Origin: Radicibacter daui
Lineage (GTDB): Bacteria > Pseudomonadota > Alphaproteobacteria > Radicibacterales > Radicibacteraceae
Length of the DNA: 64,000 nt
Reading direction: 5' to 3'
Assembly (NCBI GenBank): GCA_030657355.1
Contig: CP131056.1
Location: 2,562,501 to 2,626,500, forward strand
Position 1 is the first letter of the stretch. Every line of letters starts with the position of its first letter. Positions 17,490 to 26,947 of this stretch are shown piece after piece. The notes under the pieces are model-generated. The model was not told the DNA's origin. It saw only the letters and a program-made list of their open reading frames with translations, and did no database searches. Position numbers and translations under genes: made by a program.

Positions 17490-17665
17490 CGCGGGGTTGC
17501 GACGATCATCCCTTGCTGCGTACCGGGGATGATGGGCGCGCCAACCATGACCACGCCCATCTTTTTCCCGAAGAACGGGAAAATCCACTACAAAGCTGAT
17601 GTCATTACAAAACTTGGCGGCTCTTTCTTCGGTCGGCGGCCGGAAAATTCATGGCAGCCCGGCCG

Positions 17666-19171
17666 TCACCACAGCCCGAGAATCTTCCACCAGACGCCGC
17701 CAAGGATGGCGTAAATGGCCAGCTCTCCCACGCACATGATGAAGCCGACCCGCCACCAGGTGCCGAGGCTGACATAACCGCTGCCGAAAATGATCGGCGA
17801 TGTGCCGGTGGCATAATGCGTGAGGGCCATCATGATGGTGGAGCCGGCAACCATCATCAGCAGGAACGGCACCTGATATTCCGCCGGGACGAGTTGCACG
17901 CCGACGGTGAGGAAGGCCAGCATCATGGCGCTGACATGGGCGGTCGTGCTGGCGAACAGATAATGGCTGAAGACAAACAGCAGCACGAGAATAGCCGCTG
18001 CCGCCTGCCAGCTGAGCCCGGCGGCCACGATGCCGTCCTTGAGCCCGCCGGAAAACCAGGCGATGACGCCGAGCTTGTTCAGTTGCTCGGCCATCATAAC
18101 CAGCGCGCCGAACCAGACCAGCGTATCCCACGCACTTTTTTCCGCCAGCACATCATCCCAGCTGATGGTTCCGGTGATGATGAGGGCAAACAGCCCGATA
18201 AAGGCGACCACCGTCGCATCCAGCCTGAAGGCCGGCCCGAAGATCATTTCCGGCACATTGGCCCAGAGCAGCAGCAGCACGGCGAAGGTTACGATCATCA
18301 CCCATTCGCCGCCACTGACCGGGCCCAGCTTGCGCAGTTCGCCAAGCGCATATCCGACGGCATCGGGCGTCTTGCGCACTTCGGGTGGTGCCAGAAAAGA
18401 AATGGCGAGCGGCATCAGCAGCAGGCAGGTGAGTGCCGGCAGCAGCATATAGAGCGCCCAGCTGGTCCAGCTGAGATGCAGGTTCATGTTGGTTACGCGG
18501 GCCACATAATCGACGACCAGCGGGTTGGGTGCCGTCGCAGTAACAAACATGCCTGAGGTGATGGTGTTGGCATGCATGTTCACCAGCGACAGATAGGTGC
18601 CCATCCGGCGCTCCGTACCGTCGGCAGGGTCTGAGCCGAAAGCCTGGGCGATAGACTTCATGATCGGATGCACGATGCCGCCGCCGCGCGCGGTATTGCT
18701 GGGCATGAAGGGCGCCAGCACCAGCTCGCAGACGGCAAGACCATACCCGATCCCAACCGTCCGGCGACCCAGCAGCGAGATGAACAACAGGCCGATGCGT
18801 TTGCCGAGGCCTGTCTTCTTGAGGCCGCGCGAGATGAAGATGGCGACAACGATGAGCCAGATCAGCGGACTGGAAAAACTGCCGAGCGCATCGGCCATCG
18901 CTTTGGAGGAGGTTGCCGCCGTCACCTGCGACAGTGAGACGATGACGATGGCCATCATGGCCATCACACCGATCGGCATGACCTTGAGGATGATGGCGAC
19001 GATGGTGGTGAGAAAGATCGCCACCAACCCCCAGGATTTTGCCGTAAGCCCGTCCGGCACCGGCACCAGCAGCAGACCAACCAGTACCAGCGTGGTAATG
19101 GCGGCCGGCATCGGGCGGAACGGCACCGTGCGCCGGAAATAGAGAATGACGTCCTCAACCAATCTGCTCAC
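17666..19171 (-). CDS. DASS/SLC13-family anion transporter
   Basis: A 501-residue inner-membrane protein with about 12 hydrophobic segments, of the divalent-anion:sodium symporter (CitT/SLC13) family. Visible substrate-loop motifs are FMPSNTARGGG and TATAPNP in the first repeat and LTHYATGTSPI in the second. The GTG start at 19171 has CAGGAG 6 bases upstream. It lies 179 bases downstream of the HD oxygenase on the same strand, so it may import the oxygenases' substrate or export product. Relatives carry malate, citrate, 2-oxoglutarate or sulfate-like anions; this ligand is unknown. Confidence 0.85.
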   Translation of the reverse strand: MSRLVEDVILYFRRTVPFRPMPAAITTLVLVGLLLVPVPDGLTAKSWGLVAIFLTTIVAIILKVMPIGVMAMMAIVIVSLSQVTAATSSKAMADALGSFSSPLIWLIVVAIFISRGLKKTGLGKRIGLLFISLLGRRTVGIGYGLAVCELVLAPFMPSNTARGGGIVHPIMKSIAQAFGSDPADGTERRMGTYLSLVNMHANTITSGMFVTATAPNPLVVDYVARVTNMNLHLSWTSWALYMLLPALTCLLLMPLAISFLAPPEVRKTPDAVGYALGELRKLGPVSGGEWVMIVTFAVLLLLWANVPEMIFGPAFRLDATVVAFIGLFALIITGTISWDDVLAEKSAWDTLVWFGALVMMAEQLNKLGVIAWFSGGLKDGIVAAGLSWQAAAAILVLLFVFSHYLFASTTAHVSAMMLAFLTVGVQLVPAEYQVPFLLMMVAGSTIMMALTHYATGTSPIIFGSGYVSLGTWWRVGFIMCVGELAIYAILGGVWWKILGLW

Positions 19172-19350
19172 AACCGGCTCCTGCAGTTTCCCGGCACACC
19201 CCCAATCCGGTGCCGGAGGCCTTTGCCGCTACAGGTGCTGGCTACTCCCCCCTCCCCGCTAACGCATTGATCTCAATCATGCCCGGCAAAGCCGGCACGG
19301 CCCAACCGAAAGGTTGGCCGCCCTTGTTCCGGCATCTGGCCGGGGATCGG

Positions 19351-21161
<1,811 letters not shown>

Positions 21162-21216
21162 TCACAAAGTTCGGATATCGGTATGATGACACCGGGAGGG
21201 AAATCTGCCGCAGCCC

Positions 21217-21903
21217 TCACGCCGCGAAGGAAACCCCGCGAAAGCGCATGCCGGTCTGCACGCCGCGCAGAATGATGCGGGAGAGCAGCTCCATGTCGAG
21301 CGGCATGCGCGGACGCCACACATCCAGCAGCAGCGCAACACGCGGCTTGTCGGCATTGTTGGTCACGGCATGCGGGTAGGTATCGTCCCACAGCATGCCT
21401 TCGCCGTCGCCGATCCGCCGCTCCTCATTATTGATGAGCATGAGCGTTGCCGGCTGGCCATCTTCCTGCCGCGGAATATCGAGCCCGAGATGGAAGCGCA
21501 TGATGCCGCGAAACGGGCCGCGATGGACCGGGATATGTTTGCCGGGCGCCAGGAAAGAGATGGCGGCGGACTTTACCTCCGGGCATTCGGCGAGCAACCG
21601 GCCGAGCACCGGCATGCGCTCCAGATTTTCCGGGATGCCGACATCGTAGGCCTTGAGCACAAACATACGCCAGTCGCGCCCGTCATTGGCGGAGATGTCC
21701 GCCTGCTCCGGCATGATGTCGTGGAAACGCGGAATACGGTTCGGGTTCACAGCAAAGGCCTCGTCGCGGATATCCCGCCACGCCGCCGTGAATTTGTTTC
21801 CGTTGGGAAAATAGGTCGGCATGTCCAGGATGGCCGGCGCCGTGATGCGCTTTTCAAAAACGCGGCGGACAGCGCGGGAACCAAGATCGTAGACGAGTGT
21901 CAT
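21217..21903 (-). CDS. Aspartyl/asparaginyl beta-hydroxylase-like (LpxO-type) protein
   Basis: A 228-residue double-stranded beta-helix protein of the aspartyl/asparaginyl hydroxylase family. It has the two-His iron site of that family (His127 in IPVHRGPFRG, His178 in TYPHAV) and Arg188 for 2-oxoglutarate (KPRVALLLDVWRP). Family members hydroxylate peptides, or lipid A acyl chains (LpxO). It has no membrane anchor. It lies upstream of the TmpA-like gene on the same strand, separated by a strong hairpin. It may belong to the phosphonate module as a further hydroxylase, or be unrelated. Confidence 0.75.
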   Translation of the reverse strand: MTLVYDLGSRAVRRVFEKRITAPAILDMPTYFPNGNKFTAAWRDIRDEAFAVNPNRIPRFHDIMPEQADISANDGRDWRMFVLKAYDVGIPENLERMPVLGRLLAECPEVKSAAISFLAPGKHIPVHRGPFRGIMRFHLGLDIPRQEDGQPATLMLINNEERRIGDGEGMLWDDTYPHAVTNNADKPRVALLLDVWRPRMPLDMELLSRIILRGVQTGMRFRGVSFAA

Positions 21904-22224
21904 CTCATCGCCTCGATGAAAAGGGGTGCTGGATAATCAGAGCCTTGCGCCATTCTACAGCAGCCAGTGGCCGCCGATAAATGCGGCCAAAGAGACTGGC
22001 GCACCCACATGACAAAATTGTGGAAGGCGACACCAAAATGCCACGCCAGGCAGCAGAGGCGTTGCGGATCACAAATGTCGCGGGGGAAGGCAGGCACTCT
22101 GGAGGGAAAACTCGAAAGAAAGCCGCTGCAGCGTTATCGGCAGCGCGCTTAGGATCAACGCCCGCCCTTGCAATGAAGTTCCGGGCAACGAAGTTCCAGC
22201 CCGGATCGCGGGTAGAGATACAAA
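21904..22224. other. Intergenic stretch, no supported gene
   Basis: About 320 bases between the hydroxylase start and the terminator of the small membrane-protein gene. Short open frames here have no ribosome-binding sites and no recognisable product. It presumably holds the promoter of the leftward hydroxylase gene, whose GAGG site lies at 21910-21913. A near-direct repeat around GAAGTTCC (22177-22203) is the only local structure I noticed. Confidence 0.5.
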
Positions 22225-22261
22225 AACGCCGGCAATTCCGCTTCGGGAAATCGCCGGCGTT
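22225..22261 (-). terminator. Rho-independent terminator of DUF899 operon
   Basis: Reading leftward, AACGCCGGC pairs with GCCGGCGTT (22253-22261 with 22225-22233) and the transcript continues into TTTTTG. It starts 8 bases after the stop codon of the gene at 22269. The classical layout makes this one of the clearest terminators in the window. Confidence 0.8.
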
Positions 22262-22268
22262 GCAGGCA

Positions 22269-22523
22269 TCAGGTGCCGGGGCGCCGAAGCAGCCTCAGCC
22301 ATGGCGTCAGATGAAAGAAGCTCATCAGCGCATACATCGTCACCATACTGCCCGGTGAAAAGATCCCCTGCCCGCCGGAACAGATCATCTCCATCGCGCC
22401 GCCATAATGCCAGGTGATGAGCGCCATGAGCGCAAAGGCAGGGGTTGCGGCAAGGCAGAGACCGTTTGCGAGACCGGACGCCGCAAAAAAGCGGCGTCCG
22501 GTTGCCGGGGCGGCGGCTGTCAT
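22269..22523 (-). CDS. Small two-span membrane protein coupled to DUF899
   Basis: An 84-residue protein with hydrophobic segments at about 13-38 and 55-75. Its ATG at 22523 overlaps the DUF899 stop codon (ATGA), which sets the start and implies translational coupling; an extension to 22604 would lie inside DUF899. A Cys-containing loop (MEMICSGGQG) separates the spans. I do not recognise the family, but small membrane genes directly after DUF899 are plausible partners. Terminator follows at once. Confidence 0.65.
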   Translation of the reverse strand: MTAAAPATGRRFFAASGLANGLCLAATPAFALMALITWHYGGAMEMICSGGQGIFSPGSMVTMYALMSFFHLTPWLRLLRRPGT

Positions 22524-23296
22524 TCCGCGGCCTGCGGATAACTGTCGTGATGGCGCCACCACACGCCCTCCTCGTTCCGGCCCTTCGGGGCGCGATCCAG
22601 CCACTGATACATGCCCCAGAGCCCGTCCAGCCCGCGGGCATAGGCGGAATAGGTGTGGTAGACGACACCATCTTCTTTCACGAAGGCGCTGATGCCCGGG
22701 CGCTCGCGCACATAGGCCGCCAGCTCGGCCCCCGCCTGCGCTGCGTTTTCCACCACCACCGGCGGAAAACTCGCGCCCGTCATGGCATGACTGCCGCGGC
22801 GGTAATTGTACTCCGTGCCGCCGATGCGCTGCTGCTCCACGGTGATGGAGACGTTGAAGTCGTAATTGAAATCACCGCTGTGGGCAGACGCCCACGGGAA
22901 GCTCCAGCCCATCCGCTCCCGGAAGCCCAGAAGCTTGGGCAGCGGCGCAAGCGAGGAGGCCCACAGCATGACGTCGTGATTGGCCAGATGCACGGCAACG
23001 CCATTGAAGCTGTCAGCGATGGACGAGCAGGAAATGCAGCCCGCCTTGTAATCCGGCCCGAACATGAAGTGATAGACGAGCAGCTGTGAGCGCCCCTGGA
23101 ACAGATCGGCCAGCGAAGCCTCGCCGGCCTCGGTGTCGAAGCGGTAATCCTTCTCCACCTTGACCCAGGGCAGCTGGCGACGCTCTTCGGCAATCGCATC
23201 GCTCTGCCGGGTCAGCGCCTTTTCCGCATCCAGCAGTCGCAGCCGGGCGGCCAGCCATTCCTCACGGGACGCAGTCTTGTGTGTGGTCATCGTCAC
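22520..23296 (-). CDS. DUF899 (thioredoxin-like) family protein
   Basis: A 258-residue member of the DUF899 family. The N-terminal region has REEWLAARLRLLDAEKALTR and RRQLPWVKVEKDY. The central part resembles a peroxiredoxin/thioredoxin fold with LVYHFMFG and the cysteines CISCSS around residue 87-90, where a redox active site would sit. The aromatic tail (WGMYQWLDRAPKGR) is family-typical. Role unknown, possibly redox or carotenoid-like stress detoxification. Divergent from the regulator at 23405 across a 108-base gap. Confidence 0.85.
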   Translation of the reverse strand: MTMTTHKTASREEWLAARLRLLDAEKALTRQSDAIAEERRQLPWVKVEKDYRFDTEAGEASLADLFQGRSQLLVYHFMFGPDYKAGCISCSSIADSFNGVAVHLANHDVMLWASSLAPLPKLLGFRERMGWSFPWASAHSGDFNYDFNVSITVEQQRIGGTEYNYRRGSHAMTGASFPPVVVENAAQAGAELAAYVRERPGISAFVKEDGVVYHTYSAYARGLDGLWGMYQWLDRAPKGRNEEGVWWRHHDSYPQAAE

Positions 23297-23404
23297 TCTC
23301 CTTGAGTTTCAGTATTTGACTTCCTGAGTGCCGCCGCGGCGACATGGGTTAGACTAGGGTCGAGCGCCCCTCTGGCCGGGAGTGACAAGTGTGACGGGAT
23401 TCCG

Positions 23405-24625
23405 GTGGACCAGCTGATCACGACCGCAGCGCGCGCGCTGGCACTGGGCGACCCGCTGGCCGCGCTCAACCGGGTGGCGCTGCGTGAAGACGCGCCAGCC
23501 CTCGCCCTGCGCGGTATCGCCATGGCTCAGCTCGGTGAGTTAGAACGGGCAAGGCAGCTATTGCGGCAGGCCGGGCGCAGCTTCGGCCAGAAGGAAGTGC
23601 TCGCCCGGGCGCGCTGCGCCGTTGCCGAGGCTGAAGTTGCTTTTGCGGCCCGCGATCTCTCCTGGCCTACCCGGGCCCTCGCCGCAGCGGCCGAGGTGCT
23701 GGAGACGACGGGCGACCGCGCCAACGCCGCCCATGCGCGCCTGCTGGAGGCGCGCCGGCTGCTGCTGATCGGCCGCCTCGACGATGCAGACGCGAAACTC
23801 TCTGGAATTGAGCTCGCCGCCCTGCCCCCGGCACAGCGCGCCTTGCTGGAGCTGACCATTGCCGGAATTGCCATGCGGCGCATCGAGGCGCGCAAGGCCC
23901 GGGCAGCGCTCGGCCGGGCGGAAGAAGCGGCGCGCTGGGCGCGCATCCCGGCGCTTGAAGCAGAGGTGGGGCTGGCGCGGGACGCCCTAGATGTGCCGGC
24001 AGCACGAATTGTTGCTCGCGGTGAAGAAAGGCCACTGGTGCTGGAAGAGGTCGAAGACCTGCTCCCGGCCCCTCACCTGGTGATCGACGCCTGCCGCAAC
24101 ATGCTGCGCAGAGGCTCAACACAAATCCCGCTGGCCAGCCGCCCGGTGCTGTTTGCGCTCGCCCGCACGCTGGGCGAAGCCTGGCCGGGTGATGTGCCAC
24201 GCGACATCCTGCTTGCGCGCGCTTTCGGCGCCCGTTTTGTCGATGAGTCCCACCGGGCGCGCCTGCGCGTCGAGATCGGCCGCCTGCGCCGACTGCTGTC
24301 GGGCGTGGCCAATATAGAGGCAACCGGCAAGGGCTTTATCCTCTCCCCCGTTGGCGACATCGGCATCATCGTGCTGGCCCGGCCGGTGGAGGAAGAACAT
24401 GCCACCTTGCTGGCGCTGCTGACCGATGGCGAAGCCTGGTCAAGCTCGGCGCTGGCCCTTGCCATGGGCGCCAGCCAGCGCACCATCCAGCGCGCTCTTG
24501 AGGAGCTGGCCGCCGAGGGCAAGGTAACCGGCATCGGCCGTGGCCGCTCGCAGCGCTGGACGACGCCACCGCTGCCCGGTTTCGCGACGGCGTTGTTACT
24601 CCCGGCACCTTTTTCCGGCGGTTAG
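23405..24625 (+). CDS. TPR-like/HTH transcriptional regulator
   Basis: A 406-residue protein from a GTG start. Residues 1-200 are alanine/leucine-rich helical repeats (TPR-like). About 225-300 looks like a winged-helix/response-regulator-type DNA-binding segment (PRDILLARAFGARFVDESHR, RLRVEIGRLRRLL). The C-terminus is an HTH (ALAMGASQRTIQRALEELAA) with a GRSQRW wing. It lacks a receiver domain. Its position between the divergent DUF899 gene and the beta-propeller gene suggests that it controls both. Confidence 0.7.
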   Translation: MDQLITTAARALALGDPLAALNRVALREDAPALALRGIAMAQLGELERARQLLRQAGRSFGQKEVLARARCAVAEAEVAFAARDLSWPTRALAAAAEVLETTGDRANAAHARLLEARRLLLIGRLDDADAKLSGIELAALPPAQRALLELTIAGIAMRRIEARKARAALGRAEEAARWARIPALEAEVGLARDALDVPAARIVARGEERPLVLEEVEDLLPAPHLVIDACRNMLRRGSTQIPLASRPVLFALARTLGEAWPGDVPRDILLARAFGARFVDESHRARLRVEIGRLRRLLSGVANIEATGKGFILSPVGDIGIIVLARPVEEEHATLLALLTDGEAWSSSALALAMGASQRTIQRALEELAAEGKVTGIGRGRSQRWTTPPLPGFATALLLPAPFSGG

Positions 24626-24635
24626 GATCGAGCCC

Positions 24636-25274
24636 ATGAAAAACTCAAAAGCCGATATCATCCGCGAATACGGCCCCTTCCCCGATGCTTCGAGCGTCCA
24701 CGGAGTGGGTTTTGACGGGCAGAACGTGTGGTTTGCCTCCGGCGAACAGATCAACGCCGTCGATCCGCAATCCGGGGAGGTCCAGCGCGCCATCAAGGCG
24801 CCGGCCTATGCCGGCACCGCCAGCGATGGCAAACATCTCTTCCAGATCGGCGAAGGGATGATCCGCAAGATCGACCCGCACACGGGAGAGGTCCTTTCAG
24901 CCATCCCGTCCCCCGGCGGTGCCGGAGATTCCGGCCTTGCCTGGGCGGAAGGCACGCTCTGGGTCGGCCAGTACCATGAGCGCAAGATCAGGCAGGTTGA
25001 CCCGGAAACGGGCGCCGTGCTGCGCACGCTGGAATCCAGCCGGTTCGTGACCGGCGTCACCTGGCTGGGTGACGAGCTGTGGCACGGCACCTGGGAAGAT
25101 GACCAAAGCGATCTGAGGCATATAGATCCGCAAACCGGCGAGTTGCTGGAACAGGTCGACATGCCGCCCGGCGCGACGGTCTCCGGCCTCGATAACAATG
25201 GCCGCGACCAGTTCTTTTGCGGTGGCGGCACCAGCGGAAAGATCAGGGCTGTGCGACGGCCTGCCCGAAGCTGA
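24636..25274 (+). CDS. Vgb/YncE-like beta-propeller protein
   Basis: A 212-residue repeat protein starting 10 bases after the regulator. The repeating unit is xxIDPxTGEVLxxI (NAVDPQSGEVQ, RKIDPHTGEVLSAI, RQVDPETGAVLRTL, RHIDPQTGELLEQV), about 45 residues apart, giving at least four blades; this resembles glutamine-cyclotransferase/YncE/Vgb propellers. No signal peptide, so cytoplasmic. The ATG at 24636 follows AGGATCGAG. Probably a ligand-binding or sensing partner of the upstream regulator and DUF899 (inference). Confidence 0.75.
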   Translation: MKNSKADIIREYGPFPDASSVHGVGFDGQNVWFASGEQINAVDPQSGEVQRAIKAPAYAGTASDGKHLFQIGEGMIRKIDPHTGEVLSAIPSPGGAGDSGLAWAEGTLWVGQYHERKIRQVDPETGAVLRTLESSRFVTGVTWLGDELWHGTWEDDQSDLRHIDPQTGELLEQVDMPPGATVSGLDNNGRDQFFCGGGTSGKIRAVRRPARS

Positions 25275-25292
25275 CAGTCAGGCCGACTTTTG

Positions 25293-26042
25293 TCAGTCGT
25301 TTGCCGGGGAGCGGAAACGGCCATCCCGCAGCAGCTTGCGGTGGCGCACCTGACTGCCCTTCAGATGATCGCGCATGGCATTACGGGCGGCTTCTTCATC
25401 GCCGTTTGAAATGGCGAGCACGATCACCTCATGCTCCTTGTGGATCAGGCGGCGATAGGCGGTCTCTGCCTCGTCGCTGCTGTCGCTGAGAATGCGCGAC
25501 TGCGGGATCACTGCCGTGCCCTGGGCCTGCAGGAACTGACCGAAGAGCGGGTTGTTCGTCGCCTCGGCAATCGCCTGATGCAGGGCAAAATCCGCTTCAC
25601 GAATGGGGCGGTTCGCCTCGATGCAGGCGAGCACGCCGGCATGGCAATCAAAGATCGCCTCTTCCTGCGCCGGGGAGCGACGCAGCGCAGCAAGGCCAGC
25701 CGCTTCCACCTCGACGGGGGTGCGGATTTCCAGGATCTCGAGGTCGGAAGAAAGCCGGGCCCTATCGGTATGGCGCGGCGAGAAAGACGGGCGCGAGGAC
25801 GGGTCGAGCACAAAGACACCGGCGCCCTGCCGTGCCTCCACCAGCCCATCATAACGAAGGGCGGCAACAGCCTCCCGAACCACGGTGCGACTGACACCAT
25901 GTGCCTCGGTAAGCTGGGCCTCGCTCGGCAGCTTTTCACCGGGAACGTATTCGCCGTTCAAAATCGACTGCCGCAACGCTTCGCTGACACGCGAAACAAG
26001 GGTTCCGGCACTTCTTACTCGATCTTTGGCCTGCGTGCCCAC
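25293..26042 (-). CDS. FadR-type GntR regulator of the polysaccharide locus
   Basis: A 249-residue FCD-domain regulator. The winged HTH spans about 15-75 (LPSEAQLTEAHGVSRTVVRE, then ARQGAGVFVLDP); the helical effector domain (FCD) follows, with EIRTPVEVEAAGLAA and a metal-ligand-like H in RDHLKGSQVRHRKLL. GTG 26042 is preferred: it has GGGG upstream and directly precedes the domain. A TTG at 26129 is in frame but sits in AT-rich promoter-like DNA. It follows the lyase genes on the same strand and shares a motif with their divergent promoter. Confidence 0.75.
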   Translation of the reverse strand: MGTQAKDRVRSAGTLVSRVSEALRQSILNGEYVPGEKLPSEAQLTEAHGVSRTVVREAVAALRYDGLVEARQGAGVFVLDPSSRPSFSPRHTDRARLSSDLEILEIRTPVEVEAAGLAALRRSPAQEEAIFDCHAGVLACIEANRPIREADFALHQAIAEATNNPLFGQFLQAQGTAVIPQSRILSDSSDEAETAYRRLIHKEHEVIVLAISNGDEEAARNAMRDHLKGSQVRHRKLLRDGRFRSPAND

Positions 26043-26097
26043 CTGGTCATCCCCTGATTTACCCGCCTGCCGTTCGACAATACCGGGCCACAATAGA

Positions 26098-26127
26098 CAT
26101 GTATGATAAATTATAACTTGTATCAAC
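26098..26127 (-). promoter_or_regulatory. AT-rich GntR-type site upstream of the regulator
   Basis: CATGTATGATAA (26098-26109) and ACTTGTATCAAC (26116-26127) are two similar direct half-sites. ACTTGTAT recurs in the large inverted repeat at 28802-28842. Candidate autoregulatory operator and promoter region. Confidence 0.4.
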
Positions 26128-26147
26128 AATCAACATATCAGCAACCA

Positions 26148-26936
26148 TCAGACCTCATGGCCCCAGAGCTGGATCTGGGTCAGTGCCGGGAATGGCGACG
26201 GATCATCCGCCTTGATCAGCCTTTCCAGCCGAACCCATTCAATGACCCGTGGCTCAAGCGCAAAACGCTGCCCCGCCGAAGCCTTCTCCAACCTGAAATC
26301 GCTGGTCCCGCCATCCGAGAATGTCAGGCTCACCTGCTGCCACCAGGCATCGTGCGGAAAGTCCGCGCGCAGATAAAAAACCACCTCATCGACACGAACC
26401 GGTCGGCCAAACTCGACCGTCAGCGCCGCGTCCGGGTCGCCATTGATACCCCAGCTGGTATAGGGCCAGGAGCCGTGGCCACGGCTTGCCGTCTCGCCAT
26501 CGATGGCATTGCGGGCGGCAAAGGCTGCTTCCTGCCGGGTTTCCACCGTCGCGAGGCTGTGCGGGTAAAGTGCGCTATTGCCGTGCCCATCAAAGGGATT
26601 GAGGGCGAGGTTGCGCCGGGCAGAAACTTCCTCGGCACGCGGAATGCGCACCTTCAGCCGGTGCAGTTTCCCGGAAAAAGCCTTGGGACTGAAGGCGGAG
26701 CGCCGGTCACCGAAGGGCACGGAAAAACTGGCTTGCCCCTGCGCGAGATAAAGCAGGCTTTCCGGCAGTGCCTCATCGAACGACAGCGAGAGGAAGGAGC
26801 CCGCCTCGCCCGCCTCGATAACAATCTGGTCCCCGTCCCGGTATTCGGCCTCATGCACCAGAACGACTTCGTCTTCGCCGGCAGATTGCGCGACCGGATT
26901 GCCCGAGGCATCGAGGATTTTCAACGTCAGCAGCAT
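26148..26936 (-). CDS. Discoidin-like (F5/8 type C) carbohydrate-associated protein
   Basis: A 262-residue protein directly after the heparinase-type lyase (11-base gap, ribosome-binding site AGGAAGAAGG). The N-terminal 90 residues are beta-rich; about 110-262 look like a galactose-binding/F5/8C-like jelly roll (RNAIDGETASRGHGSWPYTS, DAALTVEFGRPVRVDEVVFY, VSLTFSDGG, PRVIEWVRLERL). No signal peptide is seen, so it may bind oligosaccharides in the cytoplasm. It may assist the lyase. Family call by pattern. Confidence 0.6.
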   Translation of the reverse strand: MLLTLKILDASGNPVAQSAGEDEVVLVHEAEYRDGDQIVIEAGEAGSFLSLSFDEALPESLLYLAQGQASFSVPFGDRRSAFSPKAFSGKLHRLKVRIPRAEEVSARRNLALNPFDGHGNSALYPHSLATVETRQEAAFAARNAIDGETASRGHGSWPYTSWGINGDPDAALTVEFGRPVRVDEVVFYLRADFPHDAWWQQVSLTFSDGGTSDFRLEKASAGQRFALEPRVIEWVRLERLIKADDPSPFPALTQIQLWGHEV

Positions 26937-26947
26937 AAACCTTCTTC

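Noticed and set aside
17563-17583. TTTTCCCG-AAGAA-CGGGAAAA, perfect 8-base hairpin between DASS and SLC12-like genes
   Set aside because: On either strand the 3' side ends in A, not T, so it does not fit a terminator; left as an unexplained hairpin in the SLC12 leader region.
22173-22210. GAAGTTCC near-repeat
   Set aside because: Too short and imperfect to call a functional repeat or CRISPR-like element.
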